Source of the DNA: JAFGTX01 sp942492225
Lineage (GTDB): Bacteria; Bacillota; Clostridia; Peptostreptococcales; Acidaminobacteraceae
Length of the DNA: 16,393 bases
Assembly (NCBI GenBank): GCA_942492225.1
Contig: CALODS010000030.1
Span: 1 to 16,393 of the forward strand
Reading direction: 5' to 3'
The notes below the pieces were generated by a model. The model was not told the DNA's origin and made no database searches. It worked only from the letters and a program-made list of their open reading frames with translations. How positions within the stretch are numbered: position 1 is the stretch's first letter; each line of letters begins with the position of its first letter. The translations under genes were made by a program, and so were the position numbers. This document shows, piece after piece, positions 6,960 through 15,415 of the stretch.

Positions 6960-7469
6960 ATGAACTATTATCCAATGACAACAATACCATTAGACCATTT
7001 TAATCTAAGAATGATTAAGTTAGAAGATGCTCCTGGAATTTTCGCCATTAGAAATGATCTTAAAATGATTACCTATTCAGACATCCCTCAAATGCAAACC
7101 ATAGAGGAAGCAAAAAAAATTATTCAAGACAAAATAAATGGTATAAAAGAAAATAAATGGCTGTATTGGATTATCGCTAATAAAGAGACTGATGCGCTTA
7201 TGGGTACTATTTGCTTATTCCATATTAATAATGAAGAAAAGTCTTGTGATATAGGGTATGAATTGTTACCTGACTATCAAGGAAATGGTTATATTGCAGA
7301 TGCGATGAAGCCCATTATGAATTTTGCTTTTAAAAAATTATACATTGATGCTATTTTTGCTGATATACACAAGGAAAACAGTGCTTCAATCAACGTTATA
7401 CAACGCGCTGGATTTAAATTTATAAAAGATATAGATGACTGTTATAAACTTTATTGCACAACAAAATAA
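6960..7469 (+). CDS. GNAT family N-acetyltransferase (RimJ/RimL-like)
   Basis: This 169-residue acetyltransferase belongs to the GNAT superfamily, transferring acetyl from acetyl-CoA to an amine; the substrate is unknown. It begins with the RimJ/RimL-like pattern (LRMIKLEDAPGIFAIRNDLKMITYSD), then a MGTICLFHINNEEKSCDIGYELLPDYQGNGYIADAM core holding the acetyl-CoA loop (Q/R-x-x-G-x-G/A as QGNGYIA, about residues 105-111), and ends with the usual SINVIQRAGFKF. A GAAAGGG lies 12 nt before the ATG, a rather long spacing. TATAAT at 6927 is a likely -10 element, though no -35 lies at the normal distance. It is an independent transcription unit beside a second, different GNAT gene at 8175. Confidence 0.9.
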   Translation: MNYYPMTTIPLDHFNLRMIKLEDAPGIFAIRNDLKMITYSDIPQMQTIEEAKKIIQDKINGIKENKWLYWIIANKETDALMGTICLFHINNEEKSCDIGYELLPDYQGNGYIADAMKPIMNFAFKKLYIDAIFADIHKENSASINVIQRAGFKFIKDIDDCYKLYCTTK

Positions 7470-7608
7470 GCAATAATAAAGCGAAGTAAGTATTTAAACT
7501 TGGCATCTATCAAAAAAACATATAAAAAATCTTTAGTATATTACATTATATTTTTTTTCCTTTTTTATATGGTATTCTAATAGTGAGGTCATTACTAAGG
7601 AGAGTAAT

Positions 7609-8154
7609 ATGTTATCAGAAAAACACAAACAAATAATAGCAGTCGCAATGCTCATTATATCTATTGGTATTGCTAGCTATTCAATACAAGAAAACAAAAA
7701 ATTAACTCAACAGAATCAAACTCTTATCATCAAGCAAGATGAGTTATCACAAAATCTTAAGGTGCTAAATGAGTTAAATACAGAAAGTAACTCAATGGTA
7801 CAGCAACTTACGATTGATTTACAGCAATTAAATACAGAAAAACTTGAACTTCAAAGTGCATTAAATAATACGATTAGTTTAGACCAACTGTCAATAGATC
7901 AATTAAAAAATTTAGGTTATGAAGACTATTCCTTAATACTAGATGATTTATCAACTCAAAATGCTTTAATTCCATTTGATGGCGTATTAGGTGGTTCCAT
8001 GGCATGGAGACCAGAAAACTCATATCTACTTAACCACCAGTGGGCATATGCAGCTTTTGATGATGGTCATGTAGCTGGATATGGTTTGCTTAAATATTAC
8101 ATTAAAAGCGATAAAACGATCAAATGGACTGTAATTGATGCGTTTATAGAATAA
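7609..8154 (+). CDS. Membrane-anchored coiled-coil protein of unknown function
   Basis: I do not recognise a named family. The 181-residue protein starts with a short charged segment and one hydrophobic helix (about residues 8-25, IIAVAMLIISIGIASY). This suggests an N-terminal anchor with the rest outside the cell. Residues about 28-90 are rich in Gln, Leu, Asn and Glu with heptad-like spacing, a probable coiled coil. The C-terminal part (about 95-181) is compact and aromatic-rich (GVLGGSMAWRPENSYLLN, AYAAFDDGHVAGYGLLKYYI, WTVIDAFIE) and is likely a small globular domain. GGAGAG precedes the ATG. The following GNAT gene begins 20 nt after the stop, so the two are probably co-transcribed. No catalytic motif is evident. 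Confidence 0.75.
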   Translation: MLSEKHKQIIAVAMLIISIGIASYSIQENKKLTQQNQTLIIKQDELSQNLKVLNELNTESNSMVQQLTIDLQQLNTEKLELQSALNNTISLDQLSIDQLKNLGYEDYSLILDDLSTQNALIPFDGVLGGSMAWRPENSYLLNHQWAYAAFDDGHVAGYGLLKYYIKSDKTIKWTVIDAFIE

Positions 8155-8174
8155 TATTGCAGGAGGAAACAACA

Positions 8175-8660
8175 GTGCGATTAAACTATAGAAAAATAAC
8201 AAAATATGATAAAGAATATCTAGAATTATTATATTACGAAACTATTTTTGTTCTAAATGATCAACCACTACCAGAAAGATCTATCATTAATGATCAAATA
8301 CATCAAAAATATATCACTCCTTGGACGGACAATGATATTGGCTATATTGCAATGGATCCTATTACCGAAGAAGCTGTAGGTGCTGTTTGGTTACGTTTTT
8401 TTAATGATGATAATCCTGGTAATGCCTATATTAGTCCTAAATTGCCAGAACTGATTGTTGTTGTTGATGATTTCTTCAGAGATGATGGCATTGGCACGGA
8501 TTTAGTTCATTATCTTATGGCTCAATTACCTTCATCTATAAATGGCATAAGTTTAGGAATTGACATACGAAATCCCGCATTAGAATTTTTTGAACGTTTA
8601 GGTTTTACACCTTTTAGAATTGATAAAACAATTGCAATTATGCGTTATGATCGTCATTAA
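8175..8660 (+). CDS. GNAT family N-acetyltransferase
   Basis: This is a 161-residue GNAT acetyltransferase with a GTG start at 8175, chosen because AGGAGG lies 8 nt upstream. The open frame extends to a TTG at 8157, but that would translate the ribosome binding site. The core reads AVGAVWLRFF, then ELIVVVDDFFRDDGIGTDLVHYLM with the acetyl-CoA loop RDDGIGT, and the C-terminal NPALEFFERLGFTPF is typical of the fold. The substrate is unknown. It follows the coiled-coil protein by 20 nt, suggesting one transcript. Sequence similarity to the GNAT gene at 6960 is low, so this is not a recent duplication. Confidence 0.88.
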   Translation: MRLNYRKITKYDKEYLELLYYETIFVLNDQPLPERSIINDQIHQKYITPWTDNDIGYIAMDPITEEAVGAVWLRFFNDDNPGNAYISPKLPELIVVVDDFFRDDGIGTDLVHYLMAQLPSSINGISLGIDIRNPALEFFERLGFTPFRIDKTIAIMRYDRH

Positions 8661-8672
8661 TTGTAAAAATTG

Positions 8673-8702
8673 AAAATAAGGTCGTTTTTGACGGCCTATT
8701 TT
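8673..8702 (+). terminator. Probable terminator after the second GNAT gene
   Basis: A hairpin AAAATA(A)GGTCG / CGGCCTATTTT has one bulged A and one G-T pair around a 7-nt loop, 13 nt after the stop. The T-tract is short because it forms the outer stem, so efficiency is uncertain. The A-rich arm would also allow function on the opposite strand. Confidence 0.55.
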
Positions 8703-8728
8703 AGTGTTCAAAATAGCTATTTTAGTGT
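8696..8728. repeat. Direct repeat CTATTTTAGTGT plus 14-bp palindrome upstream of cmk
   Basis: CTATTTTAGTGT occurs at 8696-8707 and 8717-8728, 21 bp apart (two helical turns). The palindrome AAAATAGCTATTTT (8710-8723) overlaps the second copy. The block ends about 20 bp before a TATACT -10-like hexamer at 8748-8753, so it covers the -35 region of the likely cmk promoter. Confidence 0.45.
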
Positions 8729-8790
8729 ACCTATAAGCAATTTATGATATACTAATAATGTACATTTTGAAAAACAGTAAGGAGACTTAA

Positions 8791-9447
8791 ATGAAATCAA
8801 TTCAAATCGCTATAGATGGACCAGCGGGCTCAGGTAAAAGTACTATTTCAAAAATAATTGCTAAACGATTAGACATTATGTACCTTGATACTGGCGCGAT
8901 GTATCGAGGTATAACTTATAAAGCACTTGAAAATAATATATCACCTGATGATAAAGAAAAATTAGCAATGTTATTAAATGAAACAACTATTTCTTTTAAA
9001 GGTGCAGATCTTATTCTTGATGAAAAGAATCGTTCAGAAGAAATACGTCACCCAGAAATATCAGATAATGTCTCTTCGTATGCTGCAGTAAAAGAAATTC
9101 GTGAAGATTTAGTTCGCAGACAACAATATCTTAGTGATAATCATAGCATTATTATGGATGGTAGAGATATAGGTACAGTCGTATTACCTAATGCTACTTA
9201 CAAAATTTATTTAACAGCTTCTGTCATTGAACGTGCTGAACGTCGTTATAAAGAACTTATTGACAAGGGCCATGAAGTTGATTTTGAAGAAATTAAAGAT
9301 GAAATTATCAAAAGAGACTATAACGATATGAATAGAAGTGTCTCACCATTAACAAAGGCAAATGACGCTATTGAAGTTGATACGTCAGGCCAAACGATTG
9401 ATCAGGTCGTTGAGACTATTATTACAATCGTTCATAAAGGAGTTTAA
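8791..9447 (+). CDS. cmk: Cytidylate kinase
   Basis: This kinase phosphorylates CMP and dCMP to the diphosphates using ATP. The 218-residue length is typical for the short bacterial form. The P-loop is IAIDGPAGSGKST (about residues 6-18). YLDTGAMYRG contacts the substrate, the MDGRDIGTVVLPNA segment is the cytidylate kinase signature, and RRYKEL/RDYNDMNRSVSPL forms the lid and nucleotide-binding C-terminus. AAGGAG precedes the ATG. It is the first gene of a cmk-plsC-ispH-rpsA operon and abuts plsC with no spacer. Confidence 0.97.
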   Translation: MKSIQIAIDGPAGSGKSTISKIIAKRLDIMYLDTGAMYRGITYKALENNISPDDKEKLAMLLNETTISFKGADLILDEKNRSEEIRHPEISDNVSSYAAVKEIREDLVRRQQYLSDNHSIIMDGRDIGTVVLPNATYKIYLTASVIERAERRYKELIDKGHEVDFEEIKDEIIKRDYNDMNRSVSPLTKANDAIEVDTSGQTIDQVVETIITIVHKGV

Positions 9448-10053
9448 ATGACTTTTTATAGTTTTGCTAAATTTGTTGTAAGAGTCTATTACAATTTATT
9501 ATTTAAGGTTGAAATAACAGGTGAAGAAAATATTCCTGTTGATTCTGGCTATATTATTGCACCAAATCATCTAAGCATGTATGATCCACCTTTAATTGGT
9601 GGTTTCTTTCCAAGATATGATTTATATGCCATGTCTAAAAAAGAAGCCTTTGATGTTTGGATATTAAAACCAATTTTACCACGAATTAATGTTTTTCCTG
9701 TGGATAGAGAGGGTAATGATATAAAAGCAATCAAAACATCATTAAAAATACTTAAACGGGGTGATGGGTTATTAATTTTCCCAGAAGGTACAAGAAATAA
9801 AAAAACAGATGGATCTTCATTAGAGGCAAAACCTGGTGTTGCTTTATTTGCAATAAAGGCAAAAGTACCAGTTGTTCCAGTAACAATTGATTCAACTTAT
9901 AAGTTGTTTTCTAAAATAAAGATTACTTATCACAAACCGGTATCTTTTGAGGCCTATGAAGGCCAAAAATTAGAAAGTGATCAATATAAAGAGTTGACAC
10001 AAGAAATATTGTCGATTGCCTATAATCACTTGAGTATTAATCAAAAGGGGTAA
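9448..10053 (+). CDS. plsC: 1-acyl-sn-glycerol-3-phosphate acyltransferase (PlsC)
   Basis: PlsC acylates lysophosphatidic acid to phosphatidic acid at the membrane. The 201-residue protein has the acyltransferase motif I NHLSMYD (HX4D, residues 40-46), motif III FPEGTR (111-116) and motif IV VPVVPVTI. A short hydrophobic N-terminus (FYSFAKFVVRVYYNLLF) likely associates with the membrane. The ATG follows the cmk stop directly, with AAAGGAG inside the end of cmk as its ribosome binding site. Placement between cmk and ispH is a common clostridial arrangement and ties phospholipid synthesis to this core operon. Confidence 0.95.
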   Translation: MTFYSFAKFVVRVYYNLLFKVEITGEENIPVDSGYIIAPNHLSMYDPPLIGGFFPRYDLYAMSKKEAFDVWILKPILPRINVFPVDREGNDIKAIKTSLKILKRGDGLLIFPEGTRNKKTDGSSLEAKPGVALFAIKAKVPVVPVTIDSTYKLFSKIKITYHKPVSFEAYEGQKLESDQYKELTQEILSIAYNHLSINQKG

Positions 10054-10056
10054 ATA

Positions 10057-10896
10057 ATGAAAATTGTTATTGCAGAGTCTGCTGGATTCTGTTATGGTGT
10101 AAAAAAAGCTATTGAAGAAACAGAAAAAACATTAAAACAATATGGATCTACAAAAGTTTTAGGGGCACTCATTCATAATCCTTTAGAAGTACAAAGACTT
10201 AAAAATGAGGGACTTATAATAATAGACAAACCTTCTCAAGCAAGTAGCGAACGGGTTATCGTCCGTTCACATGGTGAAGGTCAGAAAGTAATTCAGGCAC
10301 TTGTTAACAACAATAATGACGTGCTGAATTATACTTGTCCATATGTTTCTAAAATTCATCGAATAGTTAATGACTATTATAGTAAAAACTATGGTATAAT
10401 AATTATTGGTGATTCAAAACATCCTGAAGTCATCGGTATAAATGGTTGGTGTAATGAAAGTGCAACTGTAATTAATACTGAAAATCAGGCCAATCAATTA
10501 GTGATTGACCAACCAATGTGTATTGTTGGACAAACGACTTTCAATACAGAACTTTGGGATAATATAATAAATATTCTTAGATCTAAATCAGATCAGGTCG
10601 TTGTACATAATACGATTTGTGATGCGACTATCAAACGACAACAATCTGCTAGAGAACTTGCTTCTTCGGTAGATACAATGATTGTCATTGGTGGAAAGGA
10701 TAGTTCAAATAGTAAGAAACTATATGATATATGTAGAAAGATTTGTTTCTCTACATATTTTGTAGAATCATCTGATGAACTAACTTATGATGATTTTGGT
10801 GATGATATCACTATAGGTATCACAGCAGGTGCATCAACGCCCGATTGGGTCATAAAAGAAATAATTAATAAATTTAGAAGGCGAGGTAATTGTTAA
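10057..10896 (+). CDS. ispH: 4-hydroxy-3-methylbut-2-enyl diphosphate reductase (IspH)
   Basis: IspH carries out the last step of the MEP isoprenoid pathway, reducing HMBPP to IPP and DMAPP with an oxygen-sensitive iron-sulfur cluster. The three cluster cysteines are visible: Cys12 (GFCYGV), Cys94 (NYTCPYV) and Cys188 (TICDAT). Substrate-binding motifs include LIHNPLEVQRL, VRSHGEG and GITAGASTPDWVI. At 279 residues it is a stand-alone enzyme. In many Clostridia this domain is fused to ribosomal protein S1; here the stop TAA overlaps the S1 start as TAATG, so the two are separate but coupled. AAAAGGGG precedes the ATG. Confidence 0.97.
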   Translation: MKIVIAESAGFCYGVKKAIEETEKTLKQYGSTKVLGALIHNPLEVQRLKNEGLIIIDKPSQASSERVIVRSHGEGQKVIQALVNNNNDVLNYTCPYVSKIHRIVNDYYSKNYGIIIIGDSKHPEVIGINGWCNESATVINTENQANQLVIDQPMCIVGQTTFNTELWDNIINILRSKSDQVVVHNTICDATIKRQQSARELASSVDTMIVIGGKDSSNSKKLYDICRKICFSTYFVESSDELTYDDFGDDITIGITAGASTPDWVIKEIINKFRRRGNC

Positions 10897-11981
10897 TGAG
10901 CACAACAATGGAAGAAATTATGAAGGAAATGGACGAATCGTTCAAGGTTCCGAGAAAAGGAGATACGATTAAAGGGAAGGTTGTTCAACTGGACGAAAAC
11001 AAAATCGTACTTAACATCGGATTCAAGAACGACGGTATCATTCCAAGATCTGAGGTTTCAGCTACAAATGATGCTGCAATCGAAGGCTTTAAAATAGATG
11101 ACGAGGTAAATGCATTTGTACTTAGAACAGATGACGGCGATGGCAATGTATTGTTATCTATTAAACGTTTAGCTCAATTCAAAGATTGGGATGAATTAGA
11201 AGAATTATACGGTAAAGAAGAGTTAATTAAGGTTAGAATTGGTGAAGTACTTAAAGGCGGTGTAGCTGCTTACTTCAACGAAGTTAGAGGATTTATCCCT
11301 GCTTCTCATTTAGCTGCAACTTATGTGAAAGATATGTCACAATTTAGTGGTCAAACATTAGAAGTGAAAATTATCGAAATCAACAAGAGAAGAAAAAGAA
11401 TTGTATTCTCTAGAAAAGATATCGCTATGGTTGAGCACAAAGCTAAAATGTCAGCAGTTTGGGAAAAAGTTACTGAAGGTGCTGTAATTGAAGGTGAAGT
11501 TAAGAGAATTGCTAGCTTTGGTGTATTCGTAGACGTTGGTGGATTTGATGGTTTAATTCACTTATCTGAATTATCTTGGGGTAGAATCAAGAGCCCTAAA
11601 GATGTTGTTACTGTAGGTGACAAAATTCAAGTTAAGGTATTAAAAGCTGACCAAACATCTGAAAAGATTTCTTTAAGTATCAAGCAATTATCTGCTGATC
11701 CTTGGACAATCTTCAGCGAAAAATACAACTTAGAAGATAATTTTGCAGCGAGAGTTGTAAATTTAACTGATTTTGGTGCTTTTGCTGAATTAGAGCCAGG
11801 TGTTGAAGGATTAATTCACGTTTCTCAAATCGATAAGAAGAGAATTGAGAAGCCATCTGATGCACTAAGTGTTGGTGATGAAGTAACAGTTAGGATTTTA
11901 GAAGCTGATGTACAAGATAAGAAATTAAAGCTTTCTATTAAAGCTACTTTTGCTCCTGAAGAAAATACTGAAGAAGCATAA
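10896..11981 (+). CDS. rpsA: 30S ribosomal protein S1 homolog, four S1 domains
   Basis: This 361-residue RNA-binding protein contains four consecutive S1 (OB-fold) repeats at about residues 20-88, 105-172, 190-260 and 275-345, each ending in a variant of KxxISLSIKQL. Examples are GVFVDVGGFDGLIHLSELSW and GAFAELEPGVEGLIHVSQI. Gram-positive S1 homologs commonly have four repeats rather than the six of E. coli. I chose the ATG at 10896 (MSTTMEEIMKEMDESF), overlapping the ispH stop, with GGCGAGG 9 nt upstream; the open frame begins 6 nt earlier at a TTG. The first ~250 nt use more C-ending codons than the rest, as expected for a highly expressed gene. A terminator follows. Confidence 0.95.
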   Translation: MSTTMEEIMKEMDESFKVPRKGDTIKGKVVQLDENKIVLNIGFKNDGIIPRSEVSATNDAAIEGFKIDDEVNAFVLRTDDGDGNVLLSIKRLAQFKDWDELEELYGKEELIKVRIGEVLKGGVAAYFNEVRGFIPASHLAATYVKDMSQFSGQTLEVKIIEINKRRKRIVFSRKDIAMVEHKAKMSAVWEKVTEGAVIEGEVKRIASFGVFVDVGGFDGLIHLSELSWGRIKSPKDVVTVGDKIQVKVLKADQTSEKISLSIKQLSADPWTIFSEKYNLEDNFAARVVNLTDFGAFAELEPGVEGLIHVSQIDKKRIEKPSDALSVGDEVTVRILEADVQDKKLKLSIKATFAPEENTEEA

Positions 11982-11997
11982 GATCAATTAGCCTTTA

Positions 11998-12030
11998 AAG
12001 TCGTGTAACATAAGTTACGCGACTTTTTTT
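11998..12030 (+). terminator. Rho-independent terminator after rpsA
   Basis: A 12-bp stem AAGTCGTGTAAC / GTTACGCGACTT with one G-T pair and an ATAA loop runs into a stretch of T residues. It closes the cmk-plsC-ispH-rpsA operon. Confidence 0.94.
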
Positions 12031-12090
12031 GTTTTTAAAGTTCATTTTTTGTGTATATATATTGTAATAATATATTAAGGGGTTGAGTCT

Positions 12091-12870
12091 ATGGAAGGTT
12101 ATGAAAATTTTAAAGCTAAGGTTTTACGAAAAACAGGGTTGGATCTAACTCTTTATAAAGAACGTCAAATGAAAAGAAGAATAGAATCTCTTATCAAACG
12201 CAACAATTGTGAAAGTTTTGATGAATATTTTAAACTGTTGGATTCAGATAAGACGGTATTCGATGAATTTATTAATTACTTAACAATCAACGTGTCAGAA
12301 TTTTTTAGAAATACAAATCAATGGGATGTTTTAAAATCAACGGTTATACCTGATTTATTAAAAACACGTTCATCTCTTAAAGTGTGGAGTGCCGCATGCT
12401 CTACTGGCGAAGAACCTTACACGCTTGTTATGACGCTAAGTAACTTCTTTCCATTAAACAAAATAAAAATTCTTGCAGTTGATATTGATAAAGAAGCTAT
12501 TAATAAAGCGAAAATTGGTGTTTACACAGCCAAAAGTATCGAAAATGTACCTGAAGAGTTTAAGAAAAAATATTTTACACCAATTGGTAATGCTTATAAG
12601 ATAAGTGATGAAATTAAAAAATGTGTCGAATTTAAAAACTTCAATTTATTAAAAGATCCTTATCCAAAAAATTATGACCTTATTGTGTGTCGTAATGTAA
12701 TGATTTACTTTACTGAAGAAGCAAAAGATGAAATGTATAAGAATTTTAATGATGCGCTTGTTGATGATGGCGTTTTATTTGTAGGCAGTACAGAGCAAAT
12801 TATTGTTCCTGCAAAGTATAATTTCAAGCCATTAAAGACATTCTTCTACCAAAAATCAGTTGAAAAATAA
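12091..12870 (+). CDS. cheR: CheR chemotaxis protein-glutamate O-methyltransferase
   Basis: CheR methylates glutamates of chemoreceptors with S-adenosylmethionine, setting adaptation. The 259-residue protein has the all-alpha CheR N-domain (about 1-75, with KRRIESLIKRNNCESFDEYF and INVSEFFRN). The methyltransferase domain follows, with the SAM motif VWSAACSTGEEPYTL (98-112), the acidic motif LAVDIDKEAI (about 129-138) and VCRNVMIYF (199-207). AAGGGG lies upstream of the ATG. It stands alone between two terminators, away from any visible chemotaxis operon. Its presence suggests a motile organism, or one using CheR in another signalling chain. Confidence 0.95.
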   Translation: MEGYENFKAKVLRKTGLDLTLYKERQMKRRIESLIKRNNCESFDEYFKLLDSDKTVFDEFINYLTINVSEFFRNTNQWDVLKSTVIPDLLKTRSSLKVWSAACSTGEEPYTLVMTLSNFFPLNKIKILAVDIDKEAINKAKIGVYTAKSIENVPEEFKKKYFTPIGNAYKISDEIKKCVEFKNFNLLKDPYPKNYDLIVCRNVMIYFTEEAKDEMYKNFNDALVDDGVLFVGSTEQIIVPAKYNFKPLKTFFYQKSVEK

Positions 12871-12878
12871 TTAATTTG

Positions 12879-12904
12879 AGCGGGTGCGAAGCACCTGCTT
12901 TTTT
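12879..12904 (+). terminator. Rho-independent terminator after cheR
   Basis: A 9-bp stem AGCGGGTGC / GCACCTGCT (one G-T pair) with a GAA loop is followed by a run of T residues, 8 nt after the stop. Confidence 0.93.
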
Positions 12905-12999
12905 GTTTAAATTTACAACACCTAAAATGCGTATTGTATTCTCAAACGCATTAAATGAACCTACCCCGAGTTAAGTAGATTTTGATTGTAAGACGTGTG

Positions 13000-13029
13000 T
13001 TGATATACTAGCATATTTCATGGTAGAAT
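13000..13029 (+). promoter_or_regulatory. Putative sigma-A promoter of the EamA gene
   Basis: TTGATA at 13000 and TAGAAT at 13024 are separated by 18 nt, a reasonable vegetative promoter 35 nt before the start codon. A short inverted repeat (AATGCGT at 12926, ACGCATT at 12946) lies further upstream. The rest of the 12905-13063 gap shows nothing else. Confidence 0.5.
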
Positions 13030-13063
13030 AGTTGAGTTATGAAAATCATTAAGTGGAGGGCTT

Positions 13064-13945
13064 ATGAATCAAAATAAAAATTACTTCTTGATGGTTGTTG
13101 CAACATTTTTTTGGTCAGGTGCATTTATAGCTGGAAAGTTTGGTATAAGTGAACTCAGTCCAATAATGCTAACTTATTTAAGATTCTTTTTTGCTACAAT
13201 TATTTTATTTCCATATATGATATCTAGACTTAAAGATCAGTGGATATTAGAGAAAAAAGATTACATAACCGTATTGCAATTAGCAATTGTTGGAATGATA
13301 GGCTATCACTTACCATTCTTTTTGGCACTAAAATATACAACAGCATCAAAGGCAGCAATGATTAATGCAAGTAATCCTTTAATAACGGCGTTTTTAGCGG
13401 TCTTTTTCTTAAAAGACACACTAACCCCTAAAAGAGTGTTTTATATCATCCTAGCTCTATTTGGCGTCGTATTAACAATTACAGATTGGCAACTCAATCA
13501 GCTATTTTCCCTAGGTATTAACAAAGGGGATTTAATTATGTTAAGTGGAACATTTTGTTGGTCCAGTTATTCTATTTTTGTAAAAAAAGCAACTAATAAA
13601 ATCACTCCATTAAAGTTAACCAGTTATACATTTCTATTTTGTGTTGTACTATTAACGCCATTAGCTTTAAAAGAAATTGTTGTTGATCACGCTTTATCTG
13701 TTTCAACGAGTGCCTATGGTGCTGTTATATATATGGCAATTTTTCCTACGGTTATTGGCTACACCATTCAACAAATGAGTATCAAAAATATTGGCCCAGC
13801 CAAAACATCACTATTTATAAACCTTGTTCCAGTAATTTCAACACTACTGGCAATGTTAATACTAAAAGAAACTGTTAATCCCAATAACATTGTAAGTGGA
13901 TTAATGATTATTGGCGCTGTAATAGGCAACTCAAGATTAAAGTAA
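13064..13945 (+). CDS. EamA/DMT family transporter
   Basis: This 293-residue integral membrane protein has ten predicted hydrophobic helices in two EamA repeats (about 5-135 and 150-290). Drug/metabolite transporter features are FFWSGAFIAGKFGISELSPIMLTYLRFFFA in the first repeat and the matching GTFCWSSYSIFVKKA in the second. GPAKTSLFINLVPVISTLLAMLILKE in the last helices is characteristic. Members export amino acids or metabolites; the substrate here is unknown. TGGAGGG precedes the ATG. miaB follows 15 nt after the stop without a terminator, so the two are probably co-transcribed. Confidence 0.94.
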   Translation: MNQNKNYFLMVVATFFWSGAFIAGKFGISELSPIMLTYLRFFFATIILFPYMISRLKDQWILEKKDYITVLQLAIVGMIGYHLPFFLALKYTTASKAAMINASNPLITAFLAVFFLKDTLTPKRVFYIILALFGVVLTITDWQLNQLFSLGINKGDLIMLSGTFCWSSYSIFVKKATNKITPLKLTSYTFLFCVVLLTPLALKEIVVDHALSVSTSAYGAVIYMAIFPTVIGYTIQQMSIKNIGPAKTSLFINLVPVISTLLAMLILKETVNPNNIVSGLMIIGAVIGNSRLK

Positions 13946-13960
13946 CTACTGGAGGAAATA

Positions 13961-15391
13961 ATGAAAAGAGAAGAACAAAAAGAAATATCAACGGATATTA
14001 TCCTAAAAAATCAACTCATGATGAATGATATTTTGAAAATAAATACGGAATTTGAACATGAATCAAACAGAAAAAAGAAATATTTTATTGAAACTTATGG
14101 ATGCCAAATGAATGAACATGATTCAGAAAAATTAAGTGCCATGCTTATGCAAATGGGCTTTGAACTCTCGCCCTTTAGAGATGATGCGGACTTAATTATA
14201 TTTAATACTTGTTGTGTAAGAGAAAATGCTGAATTAAAAGTATACGGAAACTTGGGCCATTTAAAAGCTTTAAAAAAGAAAAAACCTGATTTGATCATAA
14301 CTGTATGTGGATGTATGATGCAACAACCTCATGTTGTCGACGAAATCATGAGCCGCTACAAACATGTAGACTTAGTATTCGGCACACACAATGTTCATAA
14401 TTTCCCAACATTACTTGCACAAGTACTTGGCGAACACAATATGGTTGTAGAAGTTTGGGAAAACGAAGGCGAAATTATTGAAGGTTTAGCTGTAGACAGA
14501 CGTTATAACACTAAGGCTTTTGTGAATATCATGTTTGGTTGCAACAACTTCTGTACTTACTGTATCGTTCCTTATACGAGAGGCAGAGAACGTTCTAGAA
14601 CAAAAGAATCAATTCTTTCAGAAATCAGTGAACTTGTTGCAAATGGGACTAAAGAGGTCACACTTCTAGGACAAAATGTTAATTCGTATGGTAAAACTTT
14701 GGATGAAGTTATTGATTTTTCCGATCTTTTAAAAGCGGTTAATGCAATTGAAGGACTTGAGCGCATTCGCTTTATGACCTCACATCCAAAAGATATCTCA
14801 AAAAAATTAATCGATACGATGGTAGAATGTGATAAAGTATGTCAACAGCTACATTTACCAGTACAGGCAGCTAGCAACAAATTACTTAAGGCAATGAATA
14901 GAAACTATACCATTGAGAGTTATTTAGAAATGATTGAGTATGCGCAATCAAAATTGCCCAATCTCGGTATATCTACAGATTTGATTATTGGATTCCCTGG
15001 TGAGACTGAAGAAGATATTGATGCTACGATTGATTTGATAAATAAAGTTAAATATATTGCTGCGTTTACATTTATCTATTCTGTAAGACAAGGAACGCCT
15101 GCTGCAGAAATGGATAATCAAATCCCAGACGAAATAAAAAATGCACGTTTCCAACGTGTCTTAGTCGCATTAAATAAAGGTGTAAGCGCAAAGATGGAAA
15201 GTTTCAGAGACCAAACGGTTGATGTGCTTGTAGAAAGCATTAGCACAAAAAATTCAGCTGTTATGTTTGGAAGATCTTCACAACACGTTACGGTAAACTT
15301 TCCAGGTGATGAATCATTAATAGGGAAAATCGTAAAGGTTAAAATAACAAATCCAAAGCCATTTTCATTATACGGAGAAATTGTTGGATAA
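13961..15391 (+). CDS. miaB: tRNA-2-methylthio-N6-dimethylallyladenosine synthase MiaB
   Basis: MiaB is a radical-SAM methylthiotransferase that modifies A37 of tRNAs reading U-starting codons. Domain order is as follows. An N-terminal extension of about 38 residues comes first, then the UPF0004 domain with cluster cysteines in ETYGCQMNEHDSE (Cys48), FNTCCVRENA (84/85) and VCGCMM (Cys118). The radical-SAM domain follows with CNNFCTYC (Cys194, 198, 201) and LLGQNVNSYG, and a TRAM domain closes the protein (about 410-474). Length is 476 residues. TGGAGG lies before the ATG at 13961. The charged extension before KKYFIETYGC is common in clostridial MiaB, so I keep this start. It is followed by a terminator and then mutS, a usual neighbour. 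Confidence 0.96.
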   Translation: MKREEQKEISTDIILKNQLMMNDILKINTEFEHESNRKKKYFIETYGCQMNEHDSEKLSAMLMQMGFELSPFRDDADLIIFNTCCVRENAELKVYGNLGHLKALKKKKPDLIITVCGCMMQQPHVVDEIMSRYKHVDLVFGTHNVHNFPTLLAQVLGEHNMVVEVWENEGEIIEGLAVDRRYNTKAFVNIMFGCNNFCTYCIVPYTRGRERSRTKESILSEISELVANGTKEVTLLGQNVNSYGKTLDEVIDFSDLLKAVNAIEGLERIRFMTSHPKDISKKLIDTMVECDKVCQQLHLPVQAASNKLLKAMNRNYTIESYLEMIEYAQSKLPNLGISTDLIIGFPGETEEDIDATIDLINKVKYIAAFTFIYSVRQGTPAAEMDNQIPDEIKNARFQRVLVALNKGVSAKMESFRDQTVDVLVESISTKNSAVMFGRSSQHVTVNFPGDESLIGKIVKVKITNPKPFSLYGEIVG

Positions 15392-15415
15392 TTGAATACA
15401 TTTTCTAAAGACTTT

